From positions 1 to 32,982 of the forward strand of contig JBIJDM010000004.1 in assembly GCA_044344145.1 (NCBI GenBank): 32,982 bases of DNA, given 5' to 3'. The notes beneath the pieces are model-generated. The model searched no databases. It was not told the DNA's origin and saw nothing but the letters and a program-made list of their open reading frames with translations. Positions within the stretch are counted from its first letter, which is position 1, and every line of letters starts with the position of its first letter. This document shows, piece after piece, positions 1 through 9,005 of the stretch. The stretch comes from JBAXGE01 sp044344145 (GTDB lineage Bacteria > Planctomycetota > Phycisphaerae > WQYP01). A program made the position numbers and the translations under genes.

Positions 1-1136
1 GCGGTATCCTGCTGCAGGAATACGATGCCCGCGCCCAGCGCCTCACCGGCCCGATCACCAATATCTGCCGGGGTACGCCCATCGGCTGCACCGAAGGCCC
101 GCACCTGTACAAAATTGACGGCTGGTATTACCTGCTGCTGGCCGAAGGCGGCACCAGTTGGAATCACGCCGTGACGCTGCTGCGCAGCAAGACCATTACC
201 GGACCCTACGAGCCGCACCCGGAAAACCCCGTGGTCTCCAGCCGTGATTATGATGTCGCCGAACTGCATAAGGCCGGCCACGGCGCCTTGGTCCAGACGC
301 AGGGGGGTGAATGGTATCTGGTCCATCTGACCTCGCGTGCCGTCCAGCCGCGCCGCCATTGTGTGCTGGGCCGCGAAACGGCTATCCAACGCCTCACCTG
401 GGGCGCTGACGGCTGGCCCCGTTTAAGCTGCGGCGGTCACAAGCCCGAACTCCGCGTCCAGCCCCCGCAATTACCCGCGCACCCCTGGCCCACCGAGCCC
501 ACCTGTGACGACTTCAACAACCCCCAACTGAGTGTCCACTTCGCCACCCTGCGTAACGTGCCCGAGGCATCGTGGCTCAGTCTCACGGCCCGCCCCGGCT
601 GGCTGCGCCTCACCGGCCGCGAATCCATCAGCAGTCTGCACGATCAATCCCTCGTCGCCCGTCGGCTGCAGGCCCTGGGCGCCACCGTCACCACCAAACT
701 CGACTTTAACCCCGTCACCTATAAACAGATGGCCGGGCTGGCGCTCTTCTACGATACCAATAATTTCTTCTATCTCTTTGTCTCCGCCAACGATGCCGGC
801 CAGCGCGAACTGAATATCCTCGCCTGCCATCACGGCCACCACCGTTGGCCCATCAGCGTGGGCTCGCCCGCAGTGTTGCCCGCCACCGGCAGCGTCTATC
901 TGCGTTTCACCCTCGATACCCAGCGGCTGCAATTCAGCTACTCCCTCGACGGCCAGACCTATATCCCCATTGGCCCGCCCTTGGACGGCCTGATGATGTC
1001 CGATGACTCCACCGGCACCATGTCCTTCACCGGCACCATGGTCGCGCTGGCTTGTCAGGATATCGGCGGTACGCATTTGACCGCGGACTTCGATTTTCTC
1101 GATTATGTCGAAGACCGCACGCTGGGCTGGATGTGA
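1..1136 (+). CDS. Glycoside hydrolase family 43 (beta-xylosidase-like), C-terminal part
   Basis: The gene enters from the left edge; reading starts at base 3 and gives 377 residues without the N-terminus. The first residues carry the GH43 signature around TEGPHLYK, whose Glu is the expected catalytic acid, followed by YYLLLAEGGT and the ITGPYE block near residues 63-68. From about residue 165 onward the sequence resembles the beta-sandwich (ConA-like) domain found at the C-terminus of GH43 xylosidases and arabinofuranosidases (DDFNN, then YYD/FYLFV-type strands). Such enzymes remove xylose or arabinose from plant xylan side chains or oligomers by inversion. The propeller blades carrying the other two catalytic acids lie outside the window, so the exact substrate cannot be given. 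It converges on hrpB with an 18-bp gap. Family assignment is firm; specificity is inference. Confidence 0.88.
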   Translation, partial: GILLQEYDARAQRLTGPITNICRGTPIGCTEGPHLYKIDGWYYLLLAEGGTSWNHAVTLLRSKTITGPYEPHPENPVVSSRDYDVAELHKAGHGALVQTQGGEWYLVHLTSRAVQPRRHCVLGRETAIQRLTWGADGWPRLSCGGHKPELRVQPPQLPAHPWPTEPTCDDFNNPQLSVHFATLRNVPEASWLSLTARPGWLRLTGRESISSLHDQSLVARRLQALGATVTTKLDFNPVTYKQMAGLALFYDTNNFFYLFVSANDAGQRELNILACHHGHHRWPISVGSPAVLPATGSVYLRFTLDTQRLQFSYSLDGQTYIPIGPPLDGLMMSDDSTGTMSFTGTMVALACQDIGGTHLTADFDFLDYVEDRTLGWM

Positions 1137-1154
1137 TCGCGCCGGTGGTTAAAC

Positions 1155-3713
1155 CTAATCCCGTTTGTGTGACCGCCCCTTGGCCTGCGGCGGTGCGCTT
1201 AACGGGTCTTCCGGCCAACTGTGTTTCGGATACCGAATCCGCAACCCCTTGCGCACCTCGAAATACGCATTGGCCCAAAAACTCCGTAAATCCTGCGTCA
1301 TCTGCACCGGCCGATAATTCGGCGCCAGCAAATGCAGCAGCACCGGCACCTTCCCCGCCACGCGCGGGGTATCCAGCAAGCCGAACAACTCCTGTATCCG
1401 CACCGCCAACACCGGCCGGGCCGGATCACTGTAATCCACGCGAATCTGACTGCCACTGGGCACCCCGATGGTTTCGGGCGCCAGCCGATTTAACTCCCGG
1501 TCCAACCCGCCCAACACCCCGCGCAGCAACTGCACCCACGGCAGGCTCTGCACCTCGGCCACGCTGCGCCGCCCCGTCAGCAGCGGCCGCGCCAGGTCCG
1601 CCAGCGCCGCCTCATCCCACGCGGGCCAGGTCTGCGGGTCCTGCTGATGCAGAAACGCCACCCGCTCCAGCACACTCATCGCCGCCCGGTCCGCCTCCAG
1701 CCAGCGCCGCACCTGCGGGCGCAACTGCTGGGCCAAAATTTCCGCACACGCTTCTTCGTCATACTGCTGGCTGGCCACACTGCGCAGCACCAAATCCGCC
1801 AGACACGTTTCCGTCACCGCCTGCACGCGTTGCCGCGCGTCATCCCAATACATCCGCTGGCGCGTGTGGACTTGTCCGGGCAATTCCGTCTCCAGCCACG
1901 TGGCCTCGACGCTGGAGGCAATCGTCACCAGCGCCTCACCGGCCCGCGCCCGGCTGTCGTGCCGCGCTTCCAGTGCCAGATACAACGACCCATCAATCAC
2001 CCCCGACCCCGCCGCCTGGCGCACGCCCGCGCCGCCCACCATCACGCCCGTATCAGGCTGATGCGCCCGCCGGCAGACCAGTCGGTCCGGCCACGCCACC
2101 AAGGGTAATTTAAGCAGCAAGGTCGCAGGGTCTTCCCCGCTGGTATTGCGTCCTGACCGTGTCCGGGGCAGCATCTGCTGCAACTGTGTATACGTCTGCC
2201 ACACCCGCCGCGCGGTCTGCACATCCACATCCTGATCGCGCCAATAGCCCGCAAATCCGCTGCGCTGCACCTGGTTCAGCACATCCATCCGCCACAGCAC
2301 ATCCGACGGCCCGCGATGCTTGGCCGGTAAGTGGGGCGGGCGCGTCATGAAATCTTTTTCCGACAATATCGCCGCCAGCAGCGCCGCCTCGGACCCCACA
2401 CCCGACTCCACCCCCGCCCACAGCAGCCGCGCCAGCCGTGGATGCAGCGGTAATTCCAATAATTGCTTGCCGCGCGGCGTTAGTTCTCGCCGTGTGTCCG
2501 TGGTAGGCCGCAAAGCGCCCAACATTTCCAGCAACTGTTCCGCCGCCGCCAGCGTCACCTCCGGAGGGCGCGTAAACCACGCAAACTCCCGGCTATCCCC
2601 GCATCCCCACGCATGCAGCCCCAGCACCGTCGGCGTCAGGTCCACGCGCAACACCTCCGGCGTGGTGAATTCCAACCGTGTCGTTTCCAACCGCTGTTCC
2701 CACAACCGCACACATTCTCCCGGCGCCGTCCGGCCCGCGCGCCCGGCCCTCTGCGTTAGCGACGCCCGACTCGCCGGTACCAGTTCCAGTCGGTCCAACC
2801 CGCGCTGGGCATCAAAGCGTGCCTGCCGTACCAACCCGCTGTCCACCACACATCGTACCCCCGGTATGGTCAGCGACGTTTCCGCGATATTGGTTGCCAG
2901 AATAATTTTGCGTTCCCCTGCTGGCGCGGGCTCCAGCGCTGCATATTGCTCCTCGGCCGGCAGGCTCCCATGCAACGGTACCACCTGCACCCCCGGCAGA
3001 CTCCCCAGCGCCTGCTGGGTCCGGCGGATTTCCTCCGCGCCGGGCAGGAATACCAGCACATCCCCCTCCGCACTCCGCCGCAGATAATTGGCCGCCGCCA
3101 GCGCCGCCCCCTGCGGCAGTTCCCGATCCCCCAGCGGTTCGTAGTGCATGGCGATGGGAAAAACCCGGCCGGGCACTTCGATAATCGGGCAATCCCCCAG
3201 ATACTCCGCCACCCCCGTGGCTTCCAGCGTGGCGGACATCACTACGATCTTCAGCTCCGGCCGCACCGTCTGCTGCAACTCCCGCACCAGCGCCAGCGCC
3301 AGATCACTGTGGATCGATCGCTCGTGAAATTCGTCCAGCACCACCACGCCCACACCTTCCAGATACGGGTCGGCCAGCAGTTGGCGCGTCAGTATCCCCT
3401 CGGTCACGATTCGAATGCGCGTCCGGGCACTGGTGCGGTTTTCAAAGCGCACCTGATAGCCCACTTCCTCGCCCAACCGCCACCCCTGTTCCTGGGCGAT
3501 GCGCTGGGCCACCGCCCGCGCCGCCACCCGCCGGGGTTGCAGCATCACCATGGTCTGGCCTGCCGGTACCAACCCCGCCGTCAGCAGGCCCGGCGGCACC
3601 CGCGTGGTCTTACCCGCGCCCGGCGTGGCCACCAGCACCACATTATTCCCCCCGCGCAGCGTCGCCACCAGCGCGGGCACATGAGCATCCATCGGCAGGG
3701 GAATCAGGTTCAT
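1155..3713 (-). CDS. hrpB: ATP-dependent DEAH-box helicase HrpB
   Basis: 852 residues from ATG at 3713, close to the usual HrpB size of about 820. Walker A GAGKT lies at residues 32-36, the DEFH form of the DEAH box at about 127-130, and the SAT motif (VMSATLE) follows. The C-terminal half has the helicase C domain (IAETSLTIPGV, QRAGRAGR) and the HrpB-specific C-terminal region. HrpB proteins are RNA-helicase-like ATPases of unclear physiological role, dispensable in E. coli. An in-frame GTG at 3767 would add 18 residues, but it sits inside the terminator hairpin of the upstream gene, so ATG 3713 is preferred; no strong ribosome site is seen before either start. The gene is convergent with the GH43 gene and probably has its own weak promoter or depends on readthrough. 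Confidence 0.93.
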   Translation of the reverse strand: MNLIPLPMDAHVPALVATLRGGNNVVLVATPGAGKTTRVPPGLLTAGLVPAGQTMVMLQPRRVAARAVAQRIAQEQGWRLGEEVGYQVRFENRTSARTRIRIVTEGILTRQLLADPYLEGVGVVVLDEFHERSIHSDLALALVRELQQTVRPELKIVVMSATLEATGVAEYLGDCPIIEVPGRVFPIAMHYEPLGDRELPQGAALAAANYLRRSAEGDVLVFLPGAEEIRRTQQALGSLPGVQVVPLHGSLPAEEQYAALEPAPAGERKIILATNIAETSLTIPGVRCVVDSGLVRQARFDAQRGLDRLELVPASRASLTQRAGRAGRTAPGECVRLWEQRLETTRLEFTTPEVLRVDLTPTVLGLHAWGCGDSREFAWFTRPPEVTLAAAEQLLEMLGALRPTTDTRRELTPRGKQLLELPLHPRLARLLWAGVESGVGSEAALLAAILSEKDFMTRPPHLPAKHRGPSDVLWRMDVLNQVQRSGFAGYWRDQDVDVQTARRVWQTYTQLQQMLPRTRSGRNTSGEDPATLLLKLPLVAWPDRLVCRRAHQPDTGVMVGGAGVRQAAGSGVIDGSLYLALEARHDSRARAGEALVTIASSVEATWLETELPGQVHTRQRMYWDDARQRVQAVTETCLADLVLRSVASQQYDEEACAEILAQQLRPQVRRWLEADRAAMSVLERVAFLHQQDPQTWPAWDEAALADLARPLLTGRRSVAEVQSLPWVQLLRGVLGGLDRELNRLAPETIGVPSGSQIRVDYSDPARPVLAVRIQELFGLLDTPRVAGKVPVLLHLLAPNYRPVQMTQDLRSFWANAYFEVRKGLRIRYPKHSWPEDPLSAPPQAKGRSHKRD

Positions 3714-3748
3714 GCGGTAATACTCATGCCCGGGGTTCCGGGGTGTCC

Positions 3749-3784
3749 CGAAATAAAACAAGGTCACCGCATCCGGTGACCTTG
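3749..3784 (-). terminator. Intrinsic terminator of the GT2 gene
   Basis: A perfect 10-bp stem (3759-3768 with 3775-3784) closes a 6-nt loop. Read on the minus strand it is followed by TTTTATTTCG. It lies 46 nt past the stop of the minus-strand GT2 gene and just before hrpB, so it should end GT2 transcription and separate the two genes. Confidence 0.85.
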
Positions 3785-3829
3785 GGGAGAAAACACACTG
3801 CTTGACGGGTCATCATGCCCCCGTTGGCC

Positions 3830-5395
3830 TTAAGCTGCCACCGCCGTGGTGGTCTCGGTGGTGGCGGGATTCTTGGAAATCCGCCACGATGCCCACACGC
3901 TTTGCAGACTTAGCAATCCGACATAGGTGTAACCAAAACCAAAGATGAACAGGAAGGGAATCGTTCCCAGCGCCCATTCTTTGTAGATCGCGATAAAGAT
4001 GCAGGCAAACATATACCCGCCCAGTGACAATTCGATAAACGGCAGCCACGTGCTGCGTTTGCGGAATGCCCCGGCCCGTTTCTTCCATTCACCTTTGGCC
4101 GTCTTGCCCGAACCATACTTGGGCGTACGCACAAATTCCGTATCACGCCGACCGAACAGGCCTTCCAGCACCGCCAGCCCATTCATGACCGAGATACCCG
4201 TGCCCAGTGCCATCAGCAGCGGAATCATCAGGGTGGACTTGATCACACTGCCACCGATCGCCTTCTGGCTCAGGACATAGAACGTACCCGCCGAGCAGGT
4301 CAGCAGACCGCAGATGCTCATAAAGGCGATCCATGGCCCCAGCGTACTGGGCGAGAGTTCACAGATGGATTTGGCCACGTTCGGGCTGATCGGCGCGAAC
4401 GTCGGGAACAGAATCAGCGACAGAACAACGGCCGGGATATACACCGCCGTAGCAGTCAGATGAAAGAACGCTTCGGCCTTCACCTTCAGCGGTAGCTTGG
4501 CCCGCATGATCGTGCCCAACAGCTTGCGCGCCACCTGCACCGAACCCTTGGTCCAGCGATGTTGCTGCTGCTTGAACGCCACCACTTCGGGGGGCAGTTC
4601 CGCCGGACTCAGCAGGTCCGACAGGAACACAAACCGCCAGCCGCGCAACTGGGCGCGATAGCTCAAATCCATATCTTCCGTCAGGGTGTCATGGGCCCAG
4701 CCGCCGGCGTCTTCGATCGAAGTCCGCCGCCAGATCCCCGCCGTCCCGTTGAAATTGATAAACCGCCCCGAACGATTGCGGGCGGTATGTTCGATCATGA
4801 AGTGACCGTCAAGGAAAATTGCCTGCGCCTGCGTCAGCAATGATTGATCCCGGTTCAGGTGATCCCAGCGGGTTTGCACACAACCGACATTGGGGTCGGT
4901 AAAGTGATCCAGCGACCGGACTAGAATATCAGCGGGGGGGACAAAGTCGGCATCAAAAATAGCAATGTATTCGCCCGTGGCGCTCTTCATCCCGTGAGCC
5001 AAAGCCCCGGCCTTGTAGCCGTGGCGGTTGGTCCGATGGACATATTCCACATCATGACCCAACCGGCACATCCGGGCACAAGTCTCGCGGGCAATTTCCG
5101 CTGAACCATCCGTAGAATCATCCAAAATCTGAATCTGCAGCAATTCCCGTGGGTAATCTATGGCGCAGGACGCCTCAATCACCCGGGCTGCCACAAACTG
5201 TTCGTTATACATCGGCAGTTGCACCGTGACCCGCGGTAGGGTGGTCATTTTGCCGGCTGGCTCGGGGCGCTGCCGACAATGCCGCATATACAGCAAGACC
5301 TGCGCATAACGGTGAAAACCGTAAATGGTCAAGATACCCAATGTGCCCAGATACAATGCAACCAGGCTAAGATGCAATACGTCCTGCCAACTCAT
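3830..5395 (-). CDS. Membrane-bound processive glycosyltransferase, family 2 (cellulose synthase-like)
   Basis: 521 residues from ATG 5395, preceded by GGAG 12 nt upstream; an upstream in-frame ATG at 5497 has no ribosome site and would add 34 non-conserved residues. One N-terminal membrane helix (about 7-27) precedes a GT-A catalytic domain with DDSTD (92-96), DAD (148-150), TED (239-241) and QQHRW (277-281, the Q-x-x-R-W motif). These are the hallmark residues of processive beta-glycosyltransferases that use nucleotide sugars. Several C-terminal hydrophobic segments (about 312-332, 352-378, 387-408, 455-500) should form the translocation channel. The closest known groups are beta-mannan/glucan synthase-like proteins; whether it makes glucan or mannan cannot be decided here. 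No PilZ domain is evident. It stands alone between dnaN and hrpB, followed by a terminator. Confidence 0.9.
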   Translation of the reverse strand: MSWQDVLHLSLVALYLGTLGILTIYGFHRYAQVLLYMRHCRQRPEPAGKMTTLPRVTVQLPMYNEQFVAARVIEASCAIDYPRELLQIQILDDSTDGSAEIARETCARMCRLGHDVEYVHRTNRHGYKAGALAHGMKSATGEYIAIFDADFVPPADILVRSLDHFTDPNVGCVQTRWDHLNRDQSLLTQAQAIFLDGHFMIEHTARNRSGRFINFNGTAGIWRRTSIEDAGGWAHDTLTEDMDLSYRAQLRGWRFVFLSDLLSPAELPPEVVAFKQQQHRWTKGSVQVARKLLGTIMRAKLPLKVKAEAFFHLTATAVYIPAVVLSLILFPTFAPISPNVAKSICELSPSTLGPWIAFMSICGLLTCSAGTFYVLSQKAIGGSVIKSTLMIPLLMALGTGISVMNGLAVLEGLFGRRDTEFVRTPKYGSGKTAKGEWKKRAGAFRKRSTWLPFIELSLGGYMFACIFIAIYKEWALGTIPFLFIFGFGYTYVGLLSLQSVWASWRISKNPATTETTTAVAA

Positions 5396-5721
5396 ATTTA
5401 ATTCTAGCTCCAGTAATATTTGGCCAGACTCGACAGCCTGCGGGGGAAAAATCGTGCCCCGGTGCGGCAAATGCCACTCACCAAAGAGCGTTAGCATAAA
5501 CGGATTGGGTTAGGGATTCAATGGGCTCCCCTAAAAATTGTACACTTAAACGAATATGCCACCAAAGGGGGCTTATGTAGTTATTACATCAATGCGAATT
5601 AACCTCGCCTTAACTCTATTTTTCCCCACCCCAAGGCATAGACTCCGGCCCCCGCGTAGATTACAATCTTTTCCGTGTTTATGTACGTTGCGAAACACTC
5701 ATTTTTTGCCGGGGTTTTGGT
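5396..5721. other. Divergent intergenic region between the GT2 gene and dnaN
   Basis: This 326-bp stretch is more AT-rich than its flanks and holds no convincing gene. On the minus strand a candidate promoter for the GT2 gene reads TTGGTG (5560-5565), 16 nt, TACAAT (5538-5543). For dnaN only a TACAAT at about 5663-5668 stands out, without a good -35 box. Poly-pyrimidine runs (around 5620-5640 and 5702-5706) occur but without stems, so I call no terminator. Both promoter calls are guesses from hexamer matches. Confidence 0.35.
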
Positions 5722-6837
5722 ATGAAGATTATTGTCAACCGTGTGGCCCTCCTCCAGGCGCTCCAGATGGCGGCTTCCATTGCCCAACCGCGTTCACCCA
5801 AGCCCGTTTTGGGCTGCGTGAAACTCGCCGCCATCGGCAAAGAACTGATTGTTACCGCCACTGATATGGAATTGGCGCTGCAATATGCCATCACCCAGGT
5901 GGACATCAAGTCCCCCGGCATGGCGCTGCTCAATGCCACAAAACTTTTGGAAATCGTCAACAACAGCCCCGACGAAACCTTGGCCATCAATACCAAGGAA
6001 GAAAAAACCGAAATCACCGGCGAAGATTCGCAGTATCGCCTGCTGGGTTTCAATCCCGAAGAGGCCCCGCCAATCAGCAGCTTCGAAGGTACCCCGGACT
6101 TTGTACTCGCCGCTGGCAATCTGAAAAAACTGCTGGACCGCAGCCGTTTCGCCGCCGCGCGCGAAGTAACCCGCTACGCCATCAACGGCGTGCTGGTGGA
6201 ACGCAAGGGCAAGAAGATTTGTCTGGTGGCCACCGATGGCCACCGTCTGGCCCAGACCCGCGATGAATTGGAATCCGCCGAAGGCCGCGACCTGTCCGCC
6301 GTGATCCCCATCAAGGCCATCAATCTGATTGAACGTCTGCTGACCGATCCGGAACAGAACGTCGCCCTGCAATTCAAAGAAAACAAAGTCTTTGCCCAGA
6401 TCACCTCGGAACTCGGCGTGGCCGCCACGATGTCCAGCACGCTGGTCGAAGGCACCTTCCCGCCGTACAACGATGTCATCCCCAAGGATTGCGACAAGAA
6501 GGCCATGCTGGATCGCGAAAAGTTCCAGTCGGCCGTGCGTCGCGCCGCCACCCTGAGCAATGAAGAATCCAAGGGCGTGCGGTTGGGCTTTGCCCCCGGC
6601 AAGCTCTCGATTTCCAGCCGGACCGCGGAAGTGGGCGAAGCCAACATTGATCTGGCCGCCGACTACACCGGCGATGCCGTGGATATGGGCTTCAATCCCG
6701 CCTATATTCTCGATGCCCTCAAAGTTGGCGATGAAGCCACGGTGATCTTTGAGTTCAAGAGTCCCAACAAGCCGGGTCTGATCAAGATCGGCCCGAATTT
6801 CCAGTATGTCGTCATGCCGGTGACGCTGAATAGCTAA
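5722..6837 (+). CDS. dnaN: DNA polymerase III beta subunit (sliding clamp)
   Basis: 371 residues, the normal length for the bacterial beta clamp, starting MKIIVNRVALLQAL and ending with the conserved PVT/MPV-type C-terminus (YVVMPVTLNS). Three clamp domains can be followed: residues 1-120, about 125-245 (with ATDGHRLAQ) and about 250-371. The dimeric ring holds the replicative polymerase on DNA and binds other repair factors through a hydrophobic pocket formed by domains 2 and 3. dnaA and recF are not adjacent, so this is not the canonical dnaA-dnaN-recF cluster. The gene is followed at 92 bp by an exported HEAT-repeat-like gene, with a possible terminator in between. Start is the only reasonable ATG; the ribosome site is weak (CCGGGG further upstream). 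Confidence 0.96.
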   Translation: MKIIVNRVALLQALQMAASIAQPRSPKPVLGCVKLAAIGKELIVTATDMELALQYAITQVDIKSPGMALLNATKLLEIVNNSPDETLAINTKEEKTEITGEDSQYRLLGFNPEEAPPISSFEGTPDFVLAAGNLKKLLDRSRFAAAREVTRYAINGVLVERKGKKICLVATDGHRLAQTRDELESAEGRDLSAVIPIKAINLIERLLTDPEQNVALQFKENKVFAQITSELGVAATMSSTLVEGTFPPYNDVIPKDCDKKAMLDREKFQSAVRRAATLSNEESKGVRLGFAPGKLSISSRTAEVGEANIDLAADYTGDAVDMGFNPAYILDALKVGDEATVIFEFKSPNKPGLIKIGPNFQYVVMPVTLNS

Positions 6838-6857
6838 CTTACACCGTCGCGTTGCTA

Positions 6858-6898
6858 CCGGCCCGGATGGTTTGTCCCGGCCGGCCTGTGTAATTTTC
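6858..6898 (+). terminator. Possible terminator after dnaN
   Basis: A stem of six GC pairs, one C-C mismatch and three more pairs (6858-6867 with 6875-6884) encloses a TGGTTTG loop. The downstream T stretch is short (AATTTTC at 6892-6898) and starts about 8 nt after the stem, so termination efficiency is uncertain. Confidence 0.4.
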
Positions 6899-6928
6899 CC
6901 CGCGGCGGGGTCAAGGAGTGTTTACGTA

Positions 6929-8491
6929 ATGTGTCGCAATGCCCCCCGCAATCTGTTGCTGTTGTCCCTGGCGCTGGCTGGCTGGGCCGTTTTACCCCAA
7001 CCCGTGGCCACTGCTCAGGTGACCAACGCCAATACCGGCGCCAAACTTGACCCCGCACTCACCAGCACCGCCGATCTGATCAACCAGATATATACCACCG
7101 GCAGTGCCACCACCACCATCATTTCCGCGTTGCGCCAATCCCGCGATCCCGCGATTGCCCCCATCTTCGCCCAACTGGCCAAGAGTGAGAATCAGGATAT
7201 CCGGCTCTACGGCATGATCAGTCAGGTGATTCTCACCGGCGATTCCTTGTTGTTGGATTTGGATTTCATCGGCAAAATTCCCGACAGCGGGGTGGTGGGC
7301 TCGGCCATGGCCATGCTCATTGACCGCAAGCTCATCACCGATACCCAGCTAACCTATCTGGGGCAAAAAGCCCCGGAACCCGCGCACCGCGCCATGGCGT
7401 GGACCGAATTATCGCGGCGCGGTCAACTCGCGGATTCCACCGCCCTGCAAGTTCTGGCCGGTGATACCCAGCGCGATGGCGTACGTTTATTTGCCGGGGT
7501 GACCCTCTTGGCCCGCAAGGACGCCACCGATCAGGCCGTGGGGCTGAAAAATCTGCAGGCCGTGTATGACCGGCGCGATCCGCGCAACTTGCCGTTGATT
7601 GCCGTGGCCCTGATGCGCATCCGCAGCGAAAATATCGCCCCCGCCGGGATCTGGGTGGAAACCATTGCCCGCGACCCTCAGGCTGACGAGAGCCTGCGCC
7701 TCACCGCGCTGGCCGCGGCGCTGTATCTGAAACGCGCCGCAGCCCCCGGCATTTTGGCGGACATGATCAAATCCAGCGACAAAACTATTATGCATATCAA
7801 ACTGGCGTTGTTGGCGTTGGAATTTGCCGACCAACTGAATCCCGGCCAGATTGCGGGCTTGGGGGGCAAAAGTGCTGCTGACACCCTGGCTTATGAAACC
7901 GCCGCACTGGTGCGCACCGCCGTGGCCGGTAAAGACTTCACCACCGATCTGCTCAAGCGGCTGAAAAATGAAGACCCCATCATTATGGATTGGTGCATCA
8001 TCTATGCCCAGCGGACCACCGACAACGCCCGCCAACTCGCGCTGTATCAGACGCTGCTGAATACATCCAAGGCCGTGGACGAACGCCGCGAACGCGATTT
8101 TGAACGTGCCGCGCTGGCCGCCGAAAAACTGGCCGAACTCCGCACCCCCGAAGCCCGCGCCATCCTGACGCTGGGCATCAAGAGCAATCAACGCCCCGTG
8201 GTCGAGGCGACCCTGGTGGGCATCCTGCGCAGCGATAATACCGCCAAAGAAACTACCGAATTGGTCCTGCCCCATTATGCGAATCTGCAACGGGCAGTGG
8301 CGTTTGAAAGTGCCACCAATTATGCCGCGCTGGTGCTGGCGCGCGACGGTCGGCCCGAGGCGCTGCCCCGGCTGCATGATATGGTGATGGGGGGCACGGT
8401 TCAAAATGTTGGCTACCGGGCTTTGGCCGGCTGGTACTATGCCCGGCAGACCAAACAGGAAGCTGCCCTGTTGGCACGAATTGCTAAATAA
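6929..8491 (+). CDS. Exported HEAT-repeat-like protein
   Basis: 520 residues from ATG 6929, which has AAGGAG about 10 nt upstream; an in-frame ATG at 6872 lacks one. The N-terminus (CRNAPRNLLLLSLALAGWA, then PVATAQ) is a signal peptide with a likely cut after ATA, so the protein should be periplasmic or surface-associated. The rest is almost entirely helical with recurring alanine/leucine-rich units such as DPAIAPIFAQLAK and RDPRNLPLIAVALMRIR, the pattern of HEAT or PBS-lyase-like alpha-solenoids. Such scaffolds bind other proteins; no catalytic motif is seen. Proteins of this type are frequent in Planctomycetota. The gene ends inside a 13-bp tandem repeat and is followed by a lipoprotein gene 75 bp on, possibly co-transcribed. 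Function unknown. Confidence 0.75.
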   Translation: MCRNAPRNLLLLSLALAGWAVLPQPVATAQVTNANTGAKLDPALTSTADLINQIYTTGSATTTIISALRQSRDPAIAPIFAQLAKSENQDIRLYGMISQVILTGDSLLLDLDFIGKIPDSGVVGSAMAMLIDRKLITDTQLTYLGQKAPEPAHRAMAWTELSRRGQLADSTALQVLAGDTQRDGVRLFAGVTLLARKDATDQAVGLKNLQAVYDRRDPRNLPLIAVALMRIRSENIAPAGIWVETIARDPQADESLRLTALAAALYLKRAAAPGILADMIKSSDKTIMHIKLALLALEFADQLNPGQIAGLGGKSAADTLAYETAALVRTAVAGKDFTTDLLKRLKNEDPIIMDWCIIYAQRTTDNARQLALYQTLLNTSKAVDERRERDFERAALAAEKLAELRTPEARAILTLGIKSNQRPVVEATLVGILRSDNTAKETTELVLPHYANLQRAVAFESATNYAALVLARDGRPEALPRLHDMVMGGTVQNVGYRALAGWYYARQTKQEAALLARIAK

Positions 8492-8537
8492 TCGCGCCAA
8501 ATAATCGCGCCACATAAACGCGCGAAATAAACGCCGG
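8486..8537 (+). repeat. Four tandem 13-bp units at the end of the HEAT-repeat gene
   Basis: Units 8486-8498 and 8499-8511 are identical (AAATAATCGCGCC); 8512-8524 and 8525-8537 are diverged copies with TAAACGC cores. The first unit contains the TAA stop codon of the upstream gene, so the repeat expanded from the very end of the coding region into the spacer. Confidence 0.8.
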
Positions 8538-8566
8538 GTTGGCGTGCTGTTGTTGAGGAGAACTGC

Positions 8567-8962
8567 ATGGCTTGGTCCACGTTCCGTTATGGGTGTCTCT
8601 GGGGCCTGTGCCTCGGTTTATTGATGCTCTTGGTCGCCTGTGAAGATGTGACCAATCCCCCCATTACTCCCGAGGCCATCCGGGCCGAACTCCAACGCTA
8701 CCAGAACGCCGATATCCAAGTAGACCTGCGTGCGGCCATCAGCAAAGGTGACCGCCGGTTTTTACGCATGGCAGACCACGAACCCAACTACCCTGGGCTG
8801 GAACCCAATGATATGTCGCTGGTTGCGCGTTATGGCCAGCGGACACTGCTATTCACTGAACCCCCCATCGAAGGGGTGGACCGCACCCGCATGGTCGAGG
8901 CAGCCCGCAGTTACGCCACCAATTACAATATATTCTTACGCGAAAACGTGGCCCCCCGCTGA
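8567..8962 (+). CDS. Small putative lipoprotein
   Basis: 131 residues with GAGGAG about 7 nt before ATG. A positively charged start is weak, but a hydrophobic segment (residues 11-24) ends in LLVAC, a lipobox with the modified Cys at position 25; the following residue is Glu, so outer-membrane sorting is plausible in a diderm. The mature part is about 107 residues, acidic, and includes NAIDIQV-like and ARYGQRTLLFTEPP segments, with no family that I recognise. It may be co-transcribed with the exported HEAT-repeat gene upstream and sits just before the promoter and riboswitch of the transporter gene. Confidence 0.7.
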   Translation: MAWSTFRYGCLWGLCLGLLMLLVACEDVTNPPITPEAIRAELQRYQNADIQVDLRAAISKGDRRFLRMADHEPNYPGLEPNDMSLVARYGQRTLLFTEPPIEGVDRTRMVEAARSYATNYNIFLRENVAPR

Positions 8963-8970
8963 AGGCCACA

Positions 8971-8999
8971 TTGACACCCATGGCCGGGTACACTAGTGT
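8971..8999 (+). promoter_or_regulatory. Sigma70-type promoter of the riboswitch-transporter unit
   Basis: A perfect TTGACA -35 box (8971-8976), 17-nt spacer and TAGTGT -10 box (8994-8999). The predicted start near 9006 falls three bases before the first strand of the riboswitch P1 stem, which supports both calls. Confidence 0.65.
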
Positions 9000-9005
9000 T
9001 ACCCA

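Noticed and set aside
1052..2113. A long proline- and alanine-rich open frame on the plus strand inside hrpB
   Set aside because: It is antisense to the conserved hrpB coding sequence, has low-complexity composition typical of GC-rich shadows, and shows no family motif.
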